In this document: positions 10,501 to 20,937 of the stretch, piece by piece
Layout of the letters: every line of letters begins with the position of its first letter
Position numbering within the stretch: the first letter of the stretch is position 1
Source: Kiritimatiellia bacterium
Lineage (GTDB): Bacteria > Verrucomicrobiota > Kiritimatiellia > UBA8416 > YA12-FULL-48-11
DNA length: 64,000 bases
Reading direction: 5' to 3'
Assembly: GCA_028716365.1 (NCBI GenBank)
Contig: JAQUPZ010000001.1
Coordinates: 124,001-188,000, forward strand
Made by a program: the position numbers and the translations under genes
Notes under the pieces: model-generated
The model's database searches: none
What the model was told of the DNA's origin: nothing
Seen by the model: the letters and a program-made list of their open reading frames with translations, nothing else

Positions 10501-10571
10501 GATTAATTGCCGATTTATGATTCAGGATTTCCAACTGGATTTTCTCTCAAAATCGTCAATCAAAAATCTCA
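10501..10571. repeat. AT-rich intergenic repeat, copy 2
   Basis: GATTAATTGCCGATTTATGATT...TTCTCTCAAAATCGTCAATCAAAAATC; resembles 5734-5797. Confidence 0.55.
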
Positions 10572-10587
10572 AATCAGAAATATTTTA

Positions 10588-11004
10588 TTATATCATTCCG
10601 TCCATATTTGTCGGGCCGGACATTTGCACTATTTTTGTCTTCAAAGGATATCGTAGCTTGATATCGCCATCGAGAAGGATTTCGACCCAGTAAGTGCCTT
10701 CTTTGTCAAATTTCACGTTAATGAAAAATTCTATGCTTGTTGCAGTGGCTTCACTGTCGGGTAAATTAACGGCCACATCTTTTCCCTCTGTAAGGACCGT
10801 ATTGCCATCCGGCAGAAGAATTCGACTGCGCTGCTTGAATTCGCCTTCACCGCAGCACCAGCGATTTACAACGCAAAGTCGCTGAAATACAAGAGGAAGT
10901 CCGGGAACAGCAAGAGCATCGAAAAGACCGATGAGCATGAATTTCCCGTTCCGTTCCTGGCGGACATCATCGCAGAGAAGGCTTGATTGCAAATCAGGTA
11001 TCAT
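10588..11004 (-). CDS. Hypothetical protein, DUF6941-like
   Basis: LLCDDVRQERNGKFMLIGLFDALAVPGLPLVFQRLCVVNRW; overlaps plsC by 4 nt. Confidence 0.55.
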   Translation of the reverse strand: MIPDLQSSLLCDDVRQERNGKFMLIGLFDALAVPGLPLVFQRLCVVNRWCCGEGEFKQRSRILLPDGNTVLTEGKDVAVNLPDSEATATSIEFFINVKFDKEGTYWVEILLDGDIKLRYPLKTKIVQMSGPTNMDGMI

Positions 11005-11879
11005 GTCGATTCATCCTTTCCCGGCTGTGTATCTTCTTTTTCCACTATTGCACCCCATGTCCGGAGATTTGTTTCTATGAACTCAACTGTTTTCTCATGT
11101 TCCACCCTGCCATTACCAGTAATTTCCATTACCGGACCGAACTTGAAATAAACCGGCTTGGTTCTGTCAAGATCACCGATGTCCTTGAAACGGATACCAT
11201 TGGAGTGGAAATCTGTTTTTAGTGCAATAGGTACAACGGGAACACCGGCTTTTTTGGCGAGCTTTACACCGAGAGAGTTAAATTCACCGGAATTGAATTC
11301 CACGCGGCGGGTTGACTGTGGAAAGATAAGTACAGATCGGCCGGCACGAAGAGTAGATTCTCCTTTGGTAAGTACTTCCTTCAGATCGTCTCTCGGATTT
11401 TTTCGTGAGACACTGATGGGATCCACGGCACACATTATATGACCGAATACGGGGTAGGTGAGGAGACTTTCTTTCACCACTGTGGAAAGACCACCGAATG
11501 CAAGCAGAATGCCGGGATAAAGCATTGTTTCCAGCATGCTCATGTGGTTGGACACAAACACGACTGGCTTGTTGAATTTTGCCACGCTTTCACAACCGGA
11601 TATCGTAATCTTTGCGCCACAGACTTCTGCTGCCTGGAGGATTTCGTATGACTGATGTCCCCAACATGATGTATCATATTTGCCACAGCGGGCAATGATT
11701 GCCCCGGAAGCAATGACACGGAAGATTTTCAGGTAATACCAAGTATCGGTTCTACCCAGCAAACGGTCAAGTGGAGAATACACACTTTTCTCCGATGTTG
11801 TGTAAATTCCCTTTTCCCTCAATGTTTTATGAAATTCCAGAACATTCATGGTTATTATGTAAACGGCTTTTTCTATCAT
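11001..11879 (-). CDS. 1-acyl-sn-glycerol-3-phosphate acyltransferase-like (PlsC)
   Basis: FVSNHMSMLETM (HxxxxE/D variant) and FPQSTRR plus conserved spacing of PlsC domain. Confidence 0.8.
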   Translation of the reverse strand: MIEKAVYIITMNVLEFHKTLREKGIYTTSEKSVYSPLDRLLGRTDTWYYLKIFRVIASGAIIARCGKYDTSCWGHQSYEILQAAEVCGAKITISGCESVAKFNKPVVFVSNHMSMLETMLYPGILLAFGGLSTVVKESLLTYPVFGHIMCAVDPISVSRKNPRDDLKEVLTKGESTLRAGRSVLIFPQSTRRVEFNSGEFNSLGVKLAKKAGVPVVPIALKTDFHSNGIRFKDIGDLDRTKPVYFKFGPVMEITGNGRVEHEKTVEFIETNLRTWGAIVEKEDTQPGKDEST

Positions 11880-12139
11880 TCACGCTTGGTCAACGCAAGT
11901 GCAGAGAATAGGAACAATATTTTGGATGGGGTGGTGATACTGGAATGCGGAAACAAAGACAACGTCTGGCACTGGTACTGCTCGACATTTTATTCTGCTG
12001 TGCAAAGCAGTCGACAAAATGCCATTTTCTCACGGAAGAGGCTGTTTAAAGTTTTTGACAACCGCCATGTATCTGATGCATAACTCTCAACAGGATCAGA
12101 AACTGAGATTCATTGGAATCAGCAACGAAGGGTATTTTT

Positions 12140-12529
12140 ATGCCACTAAAGATCAGTTTGCACGAACGACGGCCGACGGTATACGAGGTTGCCCTGAACG
12201 GCAGCATCGACGGGGAAACAAACAGGCAGCTGGACAAGTTTGTCGATGACATCTTCAAATTCCCGGTACGGGGGTTGACGTTCAACATGCACGGGGTAGA
12301 TTACGTGAGCAGCGCCGGAATACGCAGCGTACTGCTGGCCATGCGAAAGACCAAAGCGGGAGGCGGTGTATTTGCAATGATCGACATGCAGACACCGGTG
12401 AAGACGGTGTTCGAAATTGCCCAGATCCTGCCTCAAGCGAAGCTGTTTGCCAGTGTCGAGGAGGCCGACAAATACTTTGACATCATCCAGAAGCAGGAAC
12501 GAGAGAAGGATCAGCAAAAACCGGCATGA
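12140..12529 (+). CDS. STAS-domain protein (anti-sigma factor antagonist-like)
   Basis: VALNGSIDGETNRQLDKFVDD...LTFNMHGVDYVSSAGIRSVLLAMRKTK; internal ATG at 12140 is the likelier start. Confidence 0.85.
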   Translation: MPLKISLHERRPTVYEVALNGSIDGETNRQLDKFVDDIFKFPVRGLTFNMHGVDYVSSAGIRSVLLAMRKTKAGGGVFAMIDMQTPVKTVFEIAQILPQAKLFASVEEADKYFDIIQKQEREKDQQKPA

Positions 12530-12783
12530 ACGCGGCTGGCTGGATCGCGAAACCCATCGGCCCCGGATTCAATGGCTCAAGCAGTGCTTGTCCTGGCTGT
12601 TCCAGACGCAAACTGTTCGCAGTGGAAAATGATCTCAAATCATGTTAGTCCGATGGCATAACTTTTAACACGAGTTTACGGAGGATATGTTAGCAGGTTG
12701 ATACCTGCTGAGTGTCTGATACAGGATTTTCTAACGGAGGAGCAGGTTAACACCTCTTAAGCGATAACGTGGAGGAGCTTAAA

Positions 12784-15273
12784 ATGCGAATACTATGCGT
12801 TACCGTCGTGTGTATGCTGATTACACTGAGTCTCGGATGCGTACCTAAGAAGGTGGTTATTGTGCAGGACGGCCAATCGATGGCCAGGATTGTGATTGCA
12901 CAGAAAGCATCTGACGAAATCAAAGCTGCGGCACAGGTCATGTCCCGATACATCGAGCAGGCCTCGGGTGCCCACCTCGAGGTATTGAGCGACGAGGCCG
13001 AACAGGCCGGTGACGGACTCGTCATTCAGGTAGGGCGAACCAAACTCTCCGCCAACGAGCTGCAATTTCCGAAGGACTTGGATGAGGATGGGTTTGTCAT
13101 TCAGGTACGACCCAAAAGCATTATCATCGTCGGCCCGACTGACTGGGGCACGGAGTTCGGGGTGTATGGCTTCCTTGAGAAGATTGTCGGTGTACGCTGG
13201 CTAATGCCCGGGCCCGATGGTGATGATGTTCCCGTGATGAAAACCATCACCGTCCCTGAAGGATGCATCAGCGATCAACCAGTGTTCTTCTCCCGGCTGT
13301 TCAGTGGGCTGCGCGGCACGTGTCAGACGCAGTGGGCGCGGTTCAATCGCATGCATGGGCGCGTCTCTTTTCATCACAATCTGCTGCATCTTCTACCGCC
13401 TGCTAAGTATACAAAAACCCATCCCGAGTTCTTTCCTATAAAAGACGGTAAGACGAGGCACCTGCCCACTCCAGATGAGCACGGTTGGCAACCCTGTTTC
13501 AGCGCGCCCGGCTTGGCGGACGAGGCGATCCGCAACATTATTGCCTACTTCAAGGAGCATCCGGAAAGCTCCTCGTACTCCCTGGGTGCCAACGACAGCA
13601 GTGGCTACTGCCGGTGCACTAACTGCCTGGCCCGCATCTCCGGCGAGAAGAATTTCATTGGTCGGACAGATTTTTCCGATCTGTACTATGACTGGTGTAA
13701 TCAGGTGATCGAGGGAGTTCTGAAGGTGTACCCGGATAAGTGGTTCGGCTGCCTGGCTTACAGCGAGGTGGCCGGCCAGCCGAAAAAAACAAAAGTTCAC
13801 CCGAGGCTGATCCCCTACATGACCTATGACCGCATGAAATGGATCCAGCCCAAGATCGAAGCCGATGGTCACAATGCCACCGAAGTCTGGCACGCCGCAA
13901 GCCCGACCCTTGGTTGGTATGACTACATTTACGGCACACCCTATTGCCTGCCACGGGTATTCTTTCACAAGAGCGAGCAGTACCTGCGTTATGCACAGAC
14001 GCAAGGCGTAAAGGCGCATTATGCCGAGATCTATCCGAACTTCGGAGAAGGACCCAAACCTTATGTCTTCCTGAAACTTTGGTGGAACCCAAACCAGGAC
14101 GTGGACGCTCTGCTCAAGGAGTGGTACGAGCGGTGTGTTGGTCCTGATGCTGCTCCTGCATTGGCGGGTTACTACGCGATTTGGGAACGTTTCTGGACAC
14201 AGGACATCCTCCAGTCCAAGTGGTTCACGCCGGGCGGTCAATACCTGAGCTTCTACTCTCCCGGTTACCTGGCCGACGTAAAGAAGGAGGACATTCAACA
14301 GAGCCGCAAACTCCTTGATGAATGTATTGCCAAGTGCCGGACCGACAAGCAGCAGGCACGCGCGAAACTGTTAGAGCTTGCTTTCCAGTATTACGAGGCA
14401 TCGGCACTCGCGTATCTTGCCGATAAGGAATTGCGCTCCGTACAGGTGACTACAGAGGATCAAGCCCTGGCTGTACTCGATCAGAGCGTGACCGCCCTGG
14501 AAATGGCGCAGAAGCGACGAAAGCTCGCCCTCGAGGTTTTTCCCAAGGACCCGGTGTTGGTGAATCCGCTGGGACTGGAAAGGTTCCCGATACTCGCCGG
14601 AGAGACATGGGGCGGTAACGGGATATGGACGATAGCGGACTGGGTTGTGAGAGAAGATAACCGTGTACGAAAACGTGTCGAGGAATTGGCGGCGAAATCA
14701 TCGTCTCCATTAGTGCGTGAGCAGGCAACGATCATGCTGTCTATCCTCAGGGGCAAGGCGGCCATGGAGAGTGTTAATGGTTCATTCGAAGAAGGCCAGG
14801 GGCCAGCGTCAGCAAACTGGAGTTACTGGCGGAAGCCAGATGTGCCACCTGAGAAACCGATCGGGCGCATGTTACGGACCGAGGAGATCGCTCATACCGG
14901 TAAGGCAAGTTTACTCTGCGACGGCATGCAGCGCGGAGGACCAGTGCAGAAAATGGAGTTCAAGAAGCCGGGAAGATTCTGCGCACTGGCATGGGTTTAT
15001 GCACCGCAGGGAATGGAGTCCAAGGGTACCGTCGAGATGTCAGTCACTCCCTTGGACGAAAAGGGCGGCAATCTGCCAGGTTATAGTACAACGGCCACAC
15101 CGATCCCCGGCAAATGGATGCTCCTCGTGGTCGGCTTCGACGTACCGGCACAGATCAAGGGGAAAAAGGTGTGCGGTATCCGAATCGTCCCCATTGTGAA
15201 CGGCTTCGAGAGTGGAGGCAAAGTCTATCTGGACGATGTTGGACTATATCGGGTTGACGCCGAAAACAGGTAA
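12784..15273 (+). CDS. DUF4838-domain lipoprotein (GH-like TIM barrel) with C-terminal carbohydrate-binding-like region
   Basis: Lipobox LSLGC; AAQVMSRYIEQASGAHLEVL, FGVYGFLEKIVGVRWLMPGPDGDDVP, CRCTNCLARI typical of DUF4838. Confidence 0.85.
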   Translation: MRILCVTVVCMLITLSLGCVPKKVVIVQDGQSMARIVIAQKASDEIKAAAQVMSRYIEQASGAHLEVLSDEAEQAGDGLVIQVGRTKLSANELQFPKDLDEDGFVIQVRPKSIIIVGPTDWGTEFGVYGFLEKIVGVRWLMPGPDGDDVPVMKTITVPEGCISDQPVFFSRLFSGLRGTCQTQWARFNRMHGRVSFHHNLLHLLPPAKYTKTHPEFFPIKDGKTRHLPTPDEHGWQPCFSAPGLADEAIRNIIAYFKEHPESSSYSLGANDSSGYCRCTNCLARISGEKNFIGRTDFSDLYYDWCNQVIEGVLKVYPDKWFGCLAYSEVAGQPKKTKVHPRLIPYMTYDRMKWIQPKIEADGHNATEVWHAASPTLGWYDYIYGTPYCLPRVFFHKSEQYLRYAQTQGVKAHYAEIYPNFGEGPKPYVFLKLWWNPNQDVDALLKEWYERCVGPDAAPALAGYYAIWERFWTQDILQSKWFTPGGQYLSFYSPGYLADVKKEDIQQSRKLLDECIAKCRTDKQQARAKLLELAFQYYEASALAYLADKELRSVQVTTEDQALAVLDQSVTALEMAQKRRKLALEVFPKDPVLVNPLGLERFPILAGETWGGNGIWTIADWVVREDNRVRKRVEELAAKSSSPLVREQATIMLSILRGKAAMESVNGSFEEGQGPASANWSYWRKPDVPPEKPIGRMLRTEEIAHTGKASLLCDGMQRGGPVQKMEFKKPGRFCALAWVYAPQGMESKGTVEMSVTPLDEKGGNLPGYSTTATPIPGKWMLLVVGFDVPAQIKGKKVCGIRIVPIVNGFESGGKVYLDDVGLYRVDAENR

Positions 15274-15337
15274 TATTCATATCGTTCATGGTCGCTGTTT
15301 TACGATAGACCACAGACTCGATAGCAACGGAGGAAAC

Positions 15338-18088
15338 ATGATAACGAAAAAGTTATTTATCGGGTTCGTGTTACTGGCATCGGCGTTGACTACATCAGCC
15401 GACTGGTCGCTGTACGAACAATTTGATCGAGTCCTTGTTTATGATGGCCAATTCCTGCGCGAATATACTTACAAGCCGCGTGACATCCGTGGACCACACA
15501 GTGGCCTGCTTATCTGGGCGGCGTTACCGCAAAAGGACGGCAAGCTGAAACCGTATGGGAAGGGAATGGAGGTCAAGGGTGAGTTACGATCGAACCAGTT
15601 GTTGTTGTCGGGCGAGTCGACGATTAATCCAACAGTGGTTGAATTCGTCGTGATTGGTGGCAGCAAACTCGATCTGGAATTTGGTTTGTGTGACCTTGCG
15701 CTCGAGAAAGGTAGCAAAGGCACGTTGCTGAAGATTGAGATGCTTGTCGGCGGCAAGTCGTCCACAGAGACGGTGACGATCGGCGAGAACCGTTGGGAGA
15801 AAAAGACGGTGGTATTGCCAAAAGCGGAGCGCGTATTGGTAAGGCTGATGGCTTCGCGTCGCGGTGGTGGCACAAACTGGACGGGACTGGTCGTACGCGG
15901 TGACGGCGAGATCGGTTCACGCGATCAGGCGCGTGCATTGTCGCCGAACTGTGATCGAATCGGCAAACTCGACGTGACATTGAAACCGTCGCCGAATCGC
16001 GTTACGATAAAATCCGGCTATGATATCCTTTTTTACCGCGACAAACCGTTTCTGAGCTTCGCCACCAAGGGTAATCCCGCTGGCTCCGAGGAAATGCAAG
16101 GGAAACTCGGCTTCAACACGTTCTATGTCGAAGGCATGGGCTTCATGCCGTATTGGCCGGAAGGAACGCCGGGCGTGGTCATACCGCCGAACTCCAGCAT
16201 TCATCATGATCTGCGGCTCAGTCAGCAGTTCGACATGCCGTTCAAAGCCACCATCAGTATGGCACATTGCTCGCCGTTCCTGCCGAAGTGGCTGGTAAAA
16301 AAGGAGAACCTTGGTCTCGAAGGTCACAAGTTGCGCCGTGGCGGTGACACGCATACGTCATTCATCAAGCCTGCCACGCTACGATGGCACAAGACCGGGC
16401 TCGAGGGCTGGGTGAAACCGTTCCTTGACCAGCCGACGCTCTTCGTGTTCGGCCAGGAGGATGACGCGAGTTTGTGGGATGATTATTCTGCCGACGCAGT
16501 GGCAAACTGGCGCGCGTGGCTGAAGAAACGTTTCGGCGGCGATTTCCGCACGTTCGGTAATTACGTCGGTGGTGTGCGCGGTGTCGACGGTTTCGATGGT
16601 ATACCGCAGCCGAAACGGTTCGAGCCGGACGAACGCTTTGGTTTTCCGATGCGGCTGGCGTACCTGAAACTTCAGTGGATTACCGAAAGCTACGGCGATT
16701 ATCTGGCGGAATTATTTGTGCACATGCGTAAGCTTGTGCCGGGCGTACCGCTGACACAGCGATTTGTTAACTGGGCTGGCGCACCAACCATCTGCAAACG
16801 TGTCGGGTTCGACTACAATTACACATTTGGTCATCTGACTTCTGAGGGTGTGCCGAACAGTTACGGTATCGGTAAAAAAATCTGGACTGGTATCTACGCG
16901 CACATGGGTACACTGCCGTTGCCCCGAGGCGGCTCCATTGGCAAGACATACAGCCCGAAAATCCGTCGCGGCGCGATGACCCGGGCTGAGTGGGAACTTA
17001 ATGCATTTACCATCATTGCAAACGGCGGTTGTGGATTTGAGTATTCAACACTGGTGCCGACATGGGGACCGGAATGGGAACAGTCGGCGCTTTACGACGC
17101 CGATGGCAAACTCACGCCTACCGGCGAAGCCGGCGCGCCGGTAATCAAGGAAGCGCTGGAGAACGCGCGATACATGATGCACTATGAGCAATATCCCGAT
17201 GTGGCGGTATTCCACGACGCAAGCTTTAACTCCGGACCCTTTGGCGGACGTTGGGGCCATTCGAAAGTTGGTATTTATACGCTTATTCGCGAAACCGGTT
17301 TCCACTTTGATCCGCTTTCCGAGGGCGACATGACTGCGGAGAAACTGCGCGGTCGCAAGGTACTCGTGCTGGCGGGCAGTCTTTCACTCGCGCCGGAGGT
17401 TCAAGCCGCGATCCGCGACTACGTGCGCGGTGGTGGTACGCTGGTGACGGCATTCTGCTCCGACGGTCAGGGTTTTCCCGGCTGTAACAGCTACGACTAT
17501 GCCTGCAAAGTACGCGAGAGCGCCGCGCAAAAGTCGTTCGACGAGCCGAAAGCCGCGGCCCATCTTGGAGACGTACTCGGTATCCGCGCTGGCAGTGGTG
17601 TGACGGTGCACGAGCAGGTGAAGTACGACCGTCACGGTACTATCTCGCTGAAAGATTTCAATACGCTTGCCAAGGAAGGTAGATGGGTCAAACAGGATGC
17701 GTGCTGCGCGAATCTGTCACCACGGCCGGAAGCGAAAGTGCTCGCGACGTTCGAGGATAATTCGCCCGCTGCCATCGAGCATCGTTTCGGCAACGGTCGT
17801 GCCATTACATTCGCGTTTGATATCGGTCTTATTGCCAACAACCTGACCATACCGCCGCTCTACGCGTGGTGGTCAGACACACTTGTCCCGCTCGGCTGCC
17901 GCAAAGTAGTGGACACGGGTAACTGGTTTGTCGAAGCCGGCGCGTGGCACGATGACGCCGGCAACCGTCTCATCATCCTTGTCAATCACGACGCTGTTAA
18001 CGCACAGGACGCGAAGTTGCCCGACGGCAAAACGGTGCGGCTTGATCCGGGACGGGCGAAGACAGTTGTTTGCTCAAAAAATCAATAA
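15338..18088 (+). CDS. Beta-galactosidase-like glycoside hydrolase (GH42-like)
   Basis: Signal peptide MITKKLFIGFVLLASALTTSADW; TIM-barrel region and C-terminal trimerisation-like domain (RGRKVLVLAGSLSLAPEVQAAIRDYVRGGGTLVTAF). Confidence 0.72.
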   Translation: MITKKLFIGFVLLASALTTSADWSLYEQFDRVLVYDGQFLREYTYKPRDIRGPHSGLLIWAALPQKDGKLKPYGKGMEVKGELRSNQLLLSGESTINPTVVEFVVIGGSKLDLEFGLCDLALEKGSKGTLLKIEMLVGGKSSTETVTIGENRWEKKTVVLPKAERVLVRLMASRRGGGTNWTGLVVRGDGEIGSRDQARALSPNCDRIGKLDVTLKPSPNRVTIKSGYDILFYRDKPFLSFATKGNPAGSEEMQGKLGFNTFYVEGMGFMPYWPEGTPGVVIPPNSSIHHDLRLSQQFDMPFKATISMAHCSPFLPKWLVKKENLGLEGHKLRRGGDTHTSFIKPATLRWHKTGLEGWVKPFLDQPTLFVFGQEDDASLWDDYSADAVANWRAWLKKRFGGDFRTFGNYVGGVRGVDGFDGIPQPKRFEPDERFGFPMRLAYLKLQWITESYGDYLAELFVHMRKLVPGVPLTQRFVNWAGAPTICKRVGFDYNYTFGHLTSEGVPNSYGIGKKIWTGIYAHMGTLPLPRGGSIGKTYSPKIRRGAMTRAEWELNAFTIIANGGCGFEYSTLVPTWGPEWEQSALYDADGKLTPTGEAGAPVIKEALENARYMMHYEQYPDVAVFHDASFNSGPFGGRWGHSKVGIYTLIRETGFHFDPLSEGDMTAEKLRGRKVLVLAGSLSLAPEVQAAIRDYVRGGGTLVTAFCSDGQGFPGCNSYDYACKVRESAAQKSFDEPKAAAHLGDVLGIRAGSGVTVHEQVKYDRHGTISLKDFNTLAKEGRWVKQDACCANLSPRPEAKVLATFEDNSPAAIEHRFGNGRAITFAFDIGLIANNLTIPPLYAWWSDTLVPLGCRKVVDTGNWFVEAGAWHDDAGNRLIILVNHDAVNAQDAKLPDGKTVRLDPGRAKTVVCSKNQ

Positions 18089-18208
18089 CGGCAAAACAAG
18101 ACAGAAATGGTTATAGTTTCTACCAATGTCAAAAAAGCAAGTTCTTATACAAAAATCTTTATGGTTCAAAATTAGATTAATTGTTTTTTACTGAAAGAAT
18201 CATAGAAA

Positions 18209-19240
18209 ATGCATAGAAGAAATTTCATTAATCTACTTGGACTGGCCTGCTACGGGGCAGTAATGCCTCACAGCTTATTAAGAACTATTCAAAGTAATAA
18301 GAAAATCAAGCCCGTTGAAGGAGCATGGTTTGAATTTCAGCATCATAACGTAGTTGAAGGTAAATACTGGGACCATGTTCTGAAGAGTTTTACTGCTGAC
18401 CAGTGGGACAGAAAGGTTAAGGAGATATCAGAAACTGGAATAAAATATCTTGTGTTGCTGCATGTGGCCATTGACGGAAAAACATTCTATCCGTCAAAAC
18501 TAGTGCCTAAATATCAGCTGGGTTGCGAGGATCCTCTGGAAACAGTACTCACTGCTGCAGACAAATATGGAATCAGATTTTTCGTTAGTAATGATTTCTT
18601 CGGGAATTGGCTCAATGTTGAAGCAATGATGAAAGATAAAGCAATTCATTCACTAAGGGTAAAAGCTATGAGCGAAATAGCCCGAAAATACTCGCACCAT
18701 AAGAGCTTCTATGGCTGGTATTTCCCGAATGAGACTGCAATAAACGGGCATTATAGGGACTTCTTTATTGATTATGTCAATTCATGCTCTGGTGAAGCAA
18801 GAAGGCTGACCCCGGGAGCAAAAACTCTTATCGCTCCATATGGTACACGAAAGGTCACTCCGGATGACCAGTTTATAAAACAGCTTGAAACGTTAGATAT
18901 CAGTTTTATTGCATATCAGGATGAGATTGGTGTGAATAAAACAAAGGTTGAAGAGAGTGCAGGGTTCTTTGAAAAGTTGTATAAAATCCATTCAAAAGCA
19001 GGAAGGTCAGAACTCTGGGCTGATGTGGAGTTATTCAGGTTTGAAGGAGAGACCTATAAAAGTGCTCTTCTGCCGGCTAATCCTGAGAGGGTGATACAGC
19101 AGATTCAGGCTGTCTCACCTTTTGTTGAGAAGATACTTATCTATCAGTATATTGGACTTGTAAACAAGTCGGGAACAGATATTTTTGCGGGCCATCCCGA
19201 TTCAGCTTTGCTTTATGAAAAGATATTTGCCCGAAAATAG
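18209..19240 (+). CDS. DUF4434-like TIM-barrel protein, twin-arginine-like signal
   Basis: MHRRNFINLLG N-terminus; GAWFEFQHHNV ... YGWYFPNET. Confidence 0.65.
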   Translation: MHRRNFINLLGLACYGAVMPHSLLRTIQSNKKIKPVEGAWFEFQHHNVVEGKYWDHVLKSFTADQWDRKVKEISETGIKYLVLLHVAIDGKTFYPSKLVPKYQLGCEDPLETVLTAADKYGIRFFVSNDFFGNWLNVEAMMKDKAIHSLRVKAMSEIARKYSHHKSFYGWYFPNETAINGHYRDFFIDYVNSCSGEARRLTPGAKTLIAPYGTRKVTPDDQFIKQLETLDISFIAYQDEIGVNKTKVEESAGFFEKLYKIHSKAGRSELWADVELFRFEGETYKSALLPANPERVIQQIQAVSPFVEKILIYQYIGLVNKSGTDIFAGHPDSALLYEKIFARK

Positions 19241-19346
19241 GATCGGCGCTCTAAACCTACATTTTATACTGTTTTTTATTCATTTTGACATTCCCATGGG
19301 GCTGTGTTTTTGTACGGGTCGAATGGTTTAAAAGGGAGGAAGAAGT

Positions 19347-20918
19347 ATGATTCCTGGTCTGAAATTTGCTAAGAATCCTCAAAAGCAATTCACTGTTACA
19401 CGTCGTACTTTTTTGCAAAGTTCAGCCGCAGCAACTGGTTTTACTTTTCTTGGCAGTCCGGAACTCAAACACGTTATATCTGCAGAGGAAAAGAGCGGGA
19501 AAATGTATGCGTTGATCTATTTCGATACCGAGGATTATATTTCGCCACCGGATTCGCCGACTCATACGTTGCCAGCTCAACTTGCAGATATCATGAATAA
19601 ACACGGCCTGCAGGGATGCTTTCATATATTTGGCGAGAGAGCGCGGTTTTGGGAACGGCATGGGATGAAAAGTGTCATTGAATCCATTAAGAAACATGAT
19701 GTCAGCCTGCATTATGATCGTGGTTCTATTCATCCAACTACAGCAGAAGAAGTTTCAGAACTGGATTGGTTTCGTGGCGTGGAACGGGTACTGTTTCGAG
19801 AATTACCCGGTTTCCAGTCCCACGAACGTATTTTCGGCAAATGCAGTGCCCTCACTCAGCACGGTGGTACTTTTGCAGCGCAGATCGTTTATGCGGCAGG
19901 TAAATTAGGGAAACCTTTCTTTTATTCTCCTTTTCGATTACCGGCTAGAAACGTTGTTTGGTATTGCAATAATCTTCTGATTGGCGGTTACCAGGCACCG
20001 TTCTATTTCGATCGATATTACCGGGACACTCAGAAATTTGACACCTCTCTTGCAAAGGTAAATCCGTATCTCGATGAACGTGCAAAAACTTTTGACTTTA
20101 CTGCCATGTTTGGGTGTCATCCGGTCATCACGATCGTGGAAGAATTTCCTGATGCAGTTAATTTCAAAAACGGTGCTTCACCTTCTCCTAAAGATTGGGT
20201 TGCACCACCACTGGTCAAAGATGTATCCATCCCGCTGATCCTGAAAAATTTTGAACGTCTTATTGTAACACTTGTAAAACATCCAAAAGTGGAGTGGACA
20301 ACAGTTGCGGGTATTCACAAACTCTACGGGCAGAGGCCGGTGCAGGTAAGGGACAGTGACGTTCTGGCTGGAGCGGAGGAAGTTGTGAAAAACGGTGGGC
20401 CTACATACACAAATCTTTTGACAGCTGGCGAATTGTTGTACCTTCTGGCCAGGCGCGCCATTGCTTCAGCAGAAGTTTATGAAGTTCCTCAAGTCATGGG
20501 GCCGACTGAAGAATCGAAGATAACAAACCAAAATCCTGATGCGGCGAATGTGGTTACAATGGCCCATGAAATTGTCAAAGCGGTCATGTCGTCGGGTTAC
20601 CTGCCATCGCAATTGGATTGTTGTTCCCTTGAATTTGCGCTTCTTCGATTAGCCTGTCACGCAACGGGTTGCAGTCTGCCACCGGAGAAAGATCGTAAGC
20701 TGTCACTGGAGGCTATCCCGGGAGTATGTGAAGCCATGGAGAACGTGAAACGTTATAAAAACTGGAGAATTCACGGTGAACGTTATCATCAGGCCGAGAT
20801 TCTGAAACACTTTCGACTACAATGCTGGACAATTAAACCAGCTTTCACGGAACACGAATATGCTTCTGATATCAAATTAAGCCGAAATCTTAATTCCATG
20901 TTAGATCGAAAAATCTAG
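19347..20918 (+). CDS. Polysaccharide deacetylase-like (NodB-fold) protein, Tat-like signal
   Basis: TRRTFLQSSAAATGFTFLG; LIYFDTEDY and downstream HD/HY pattern. Confidence 0.55.
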   Translation: MIPGLKFAKNPQKQFTVTRRTFLQSSAAATGFTFLGSPELKHVISAEEKSGKMYALIYFDTEDYISPPDSPTHTLPAQLADIMNKHGLQGCFHIFGERARFWERHGMKSVIESIKKHDVSLHYDRGSIHPTTAEEVSELDWFRGVERVLFRELPGFQSHERIFGKCSALTQHGGTFAAQIVYAAGKLGKPFFYSPFRLPARNVVWYCNNLLIGGYQAPFYFDRYYRDTQKFDTSLAKVNPYLDERAKTFDFTAMFGCHPVITIVEEFPDAVNFKNGASPSPKDWVAPPLVKDVSIPLILKNFERLIVTLVKHPKVEWTTVAGIHKLYGQRPVQVRDSDVLAGAEEVVKNGGPTYTNLLTAGELLYLLARRAIASAEVYEVPQVMGPTEESKITNQNPDAANVVTMAHEIVKAVMSSGYLPSQLDCCSLEFALLRLACHATGCSLPPEKDRKLSLEAIPGVCEAMENVKRYKNWRIHGERYHQAEILKHFRLQCWTIKPAFTEHEYASDIKLSRNLNSMLDRKI

Positions 20919-20937
20919 GTGAATAACCGGGGAGATC

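Noticed and set aside
13393-14298. 301 aa minus-strand ORF
   Set aside because: Antisense to the DUF4838 gene, no family features; shadow ORF.
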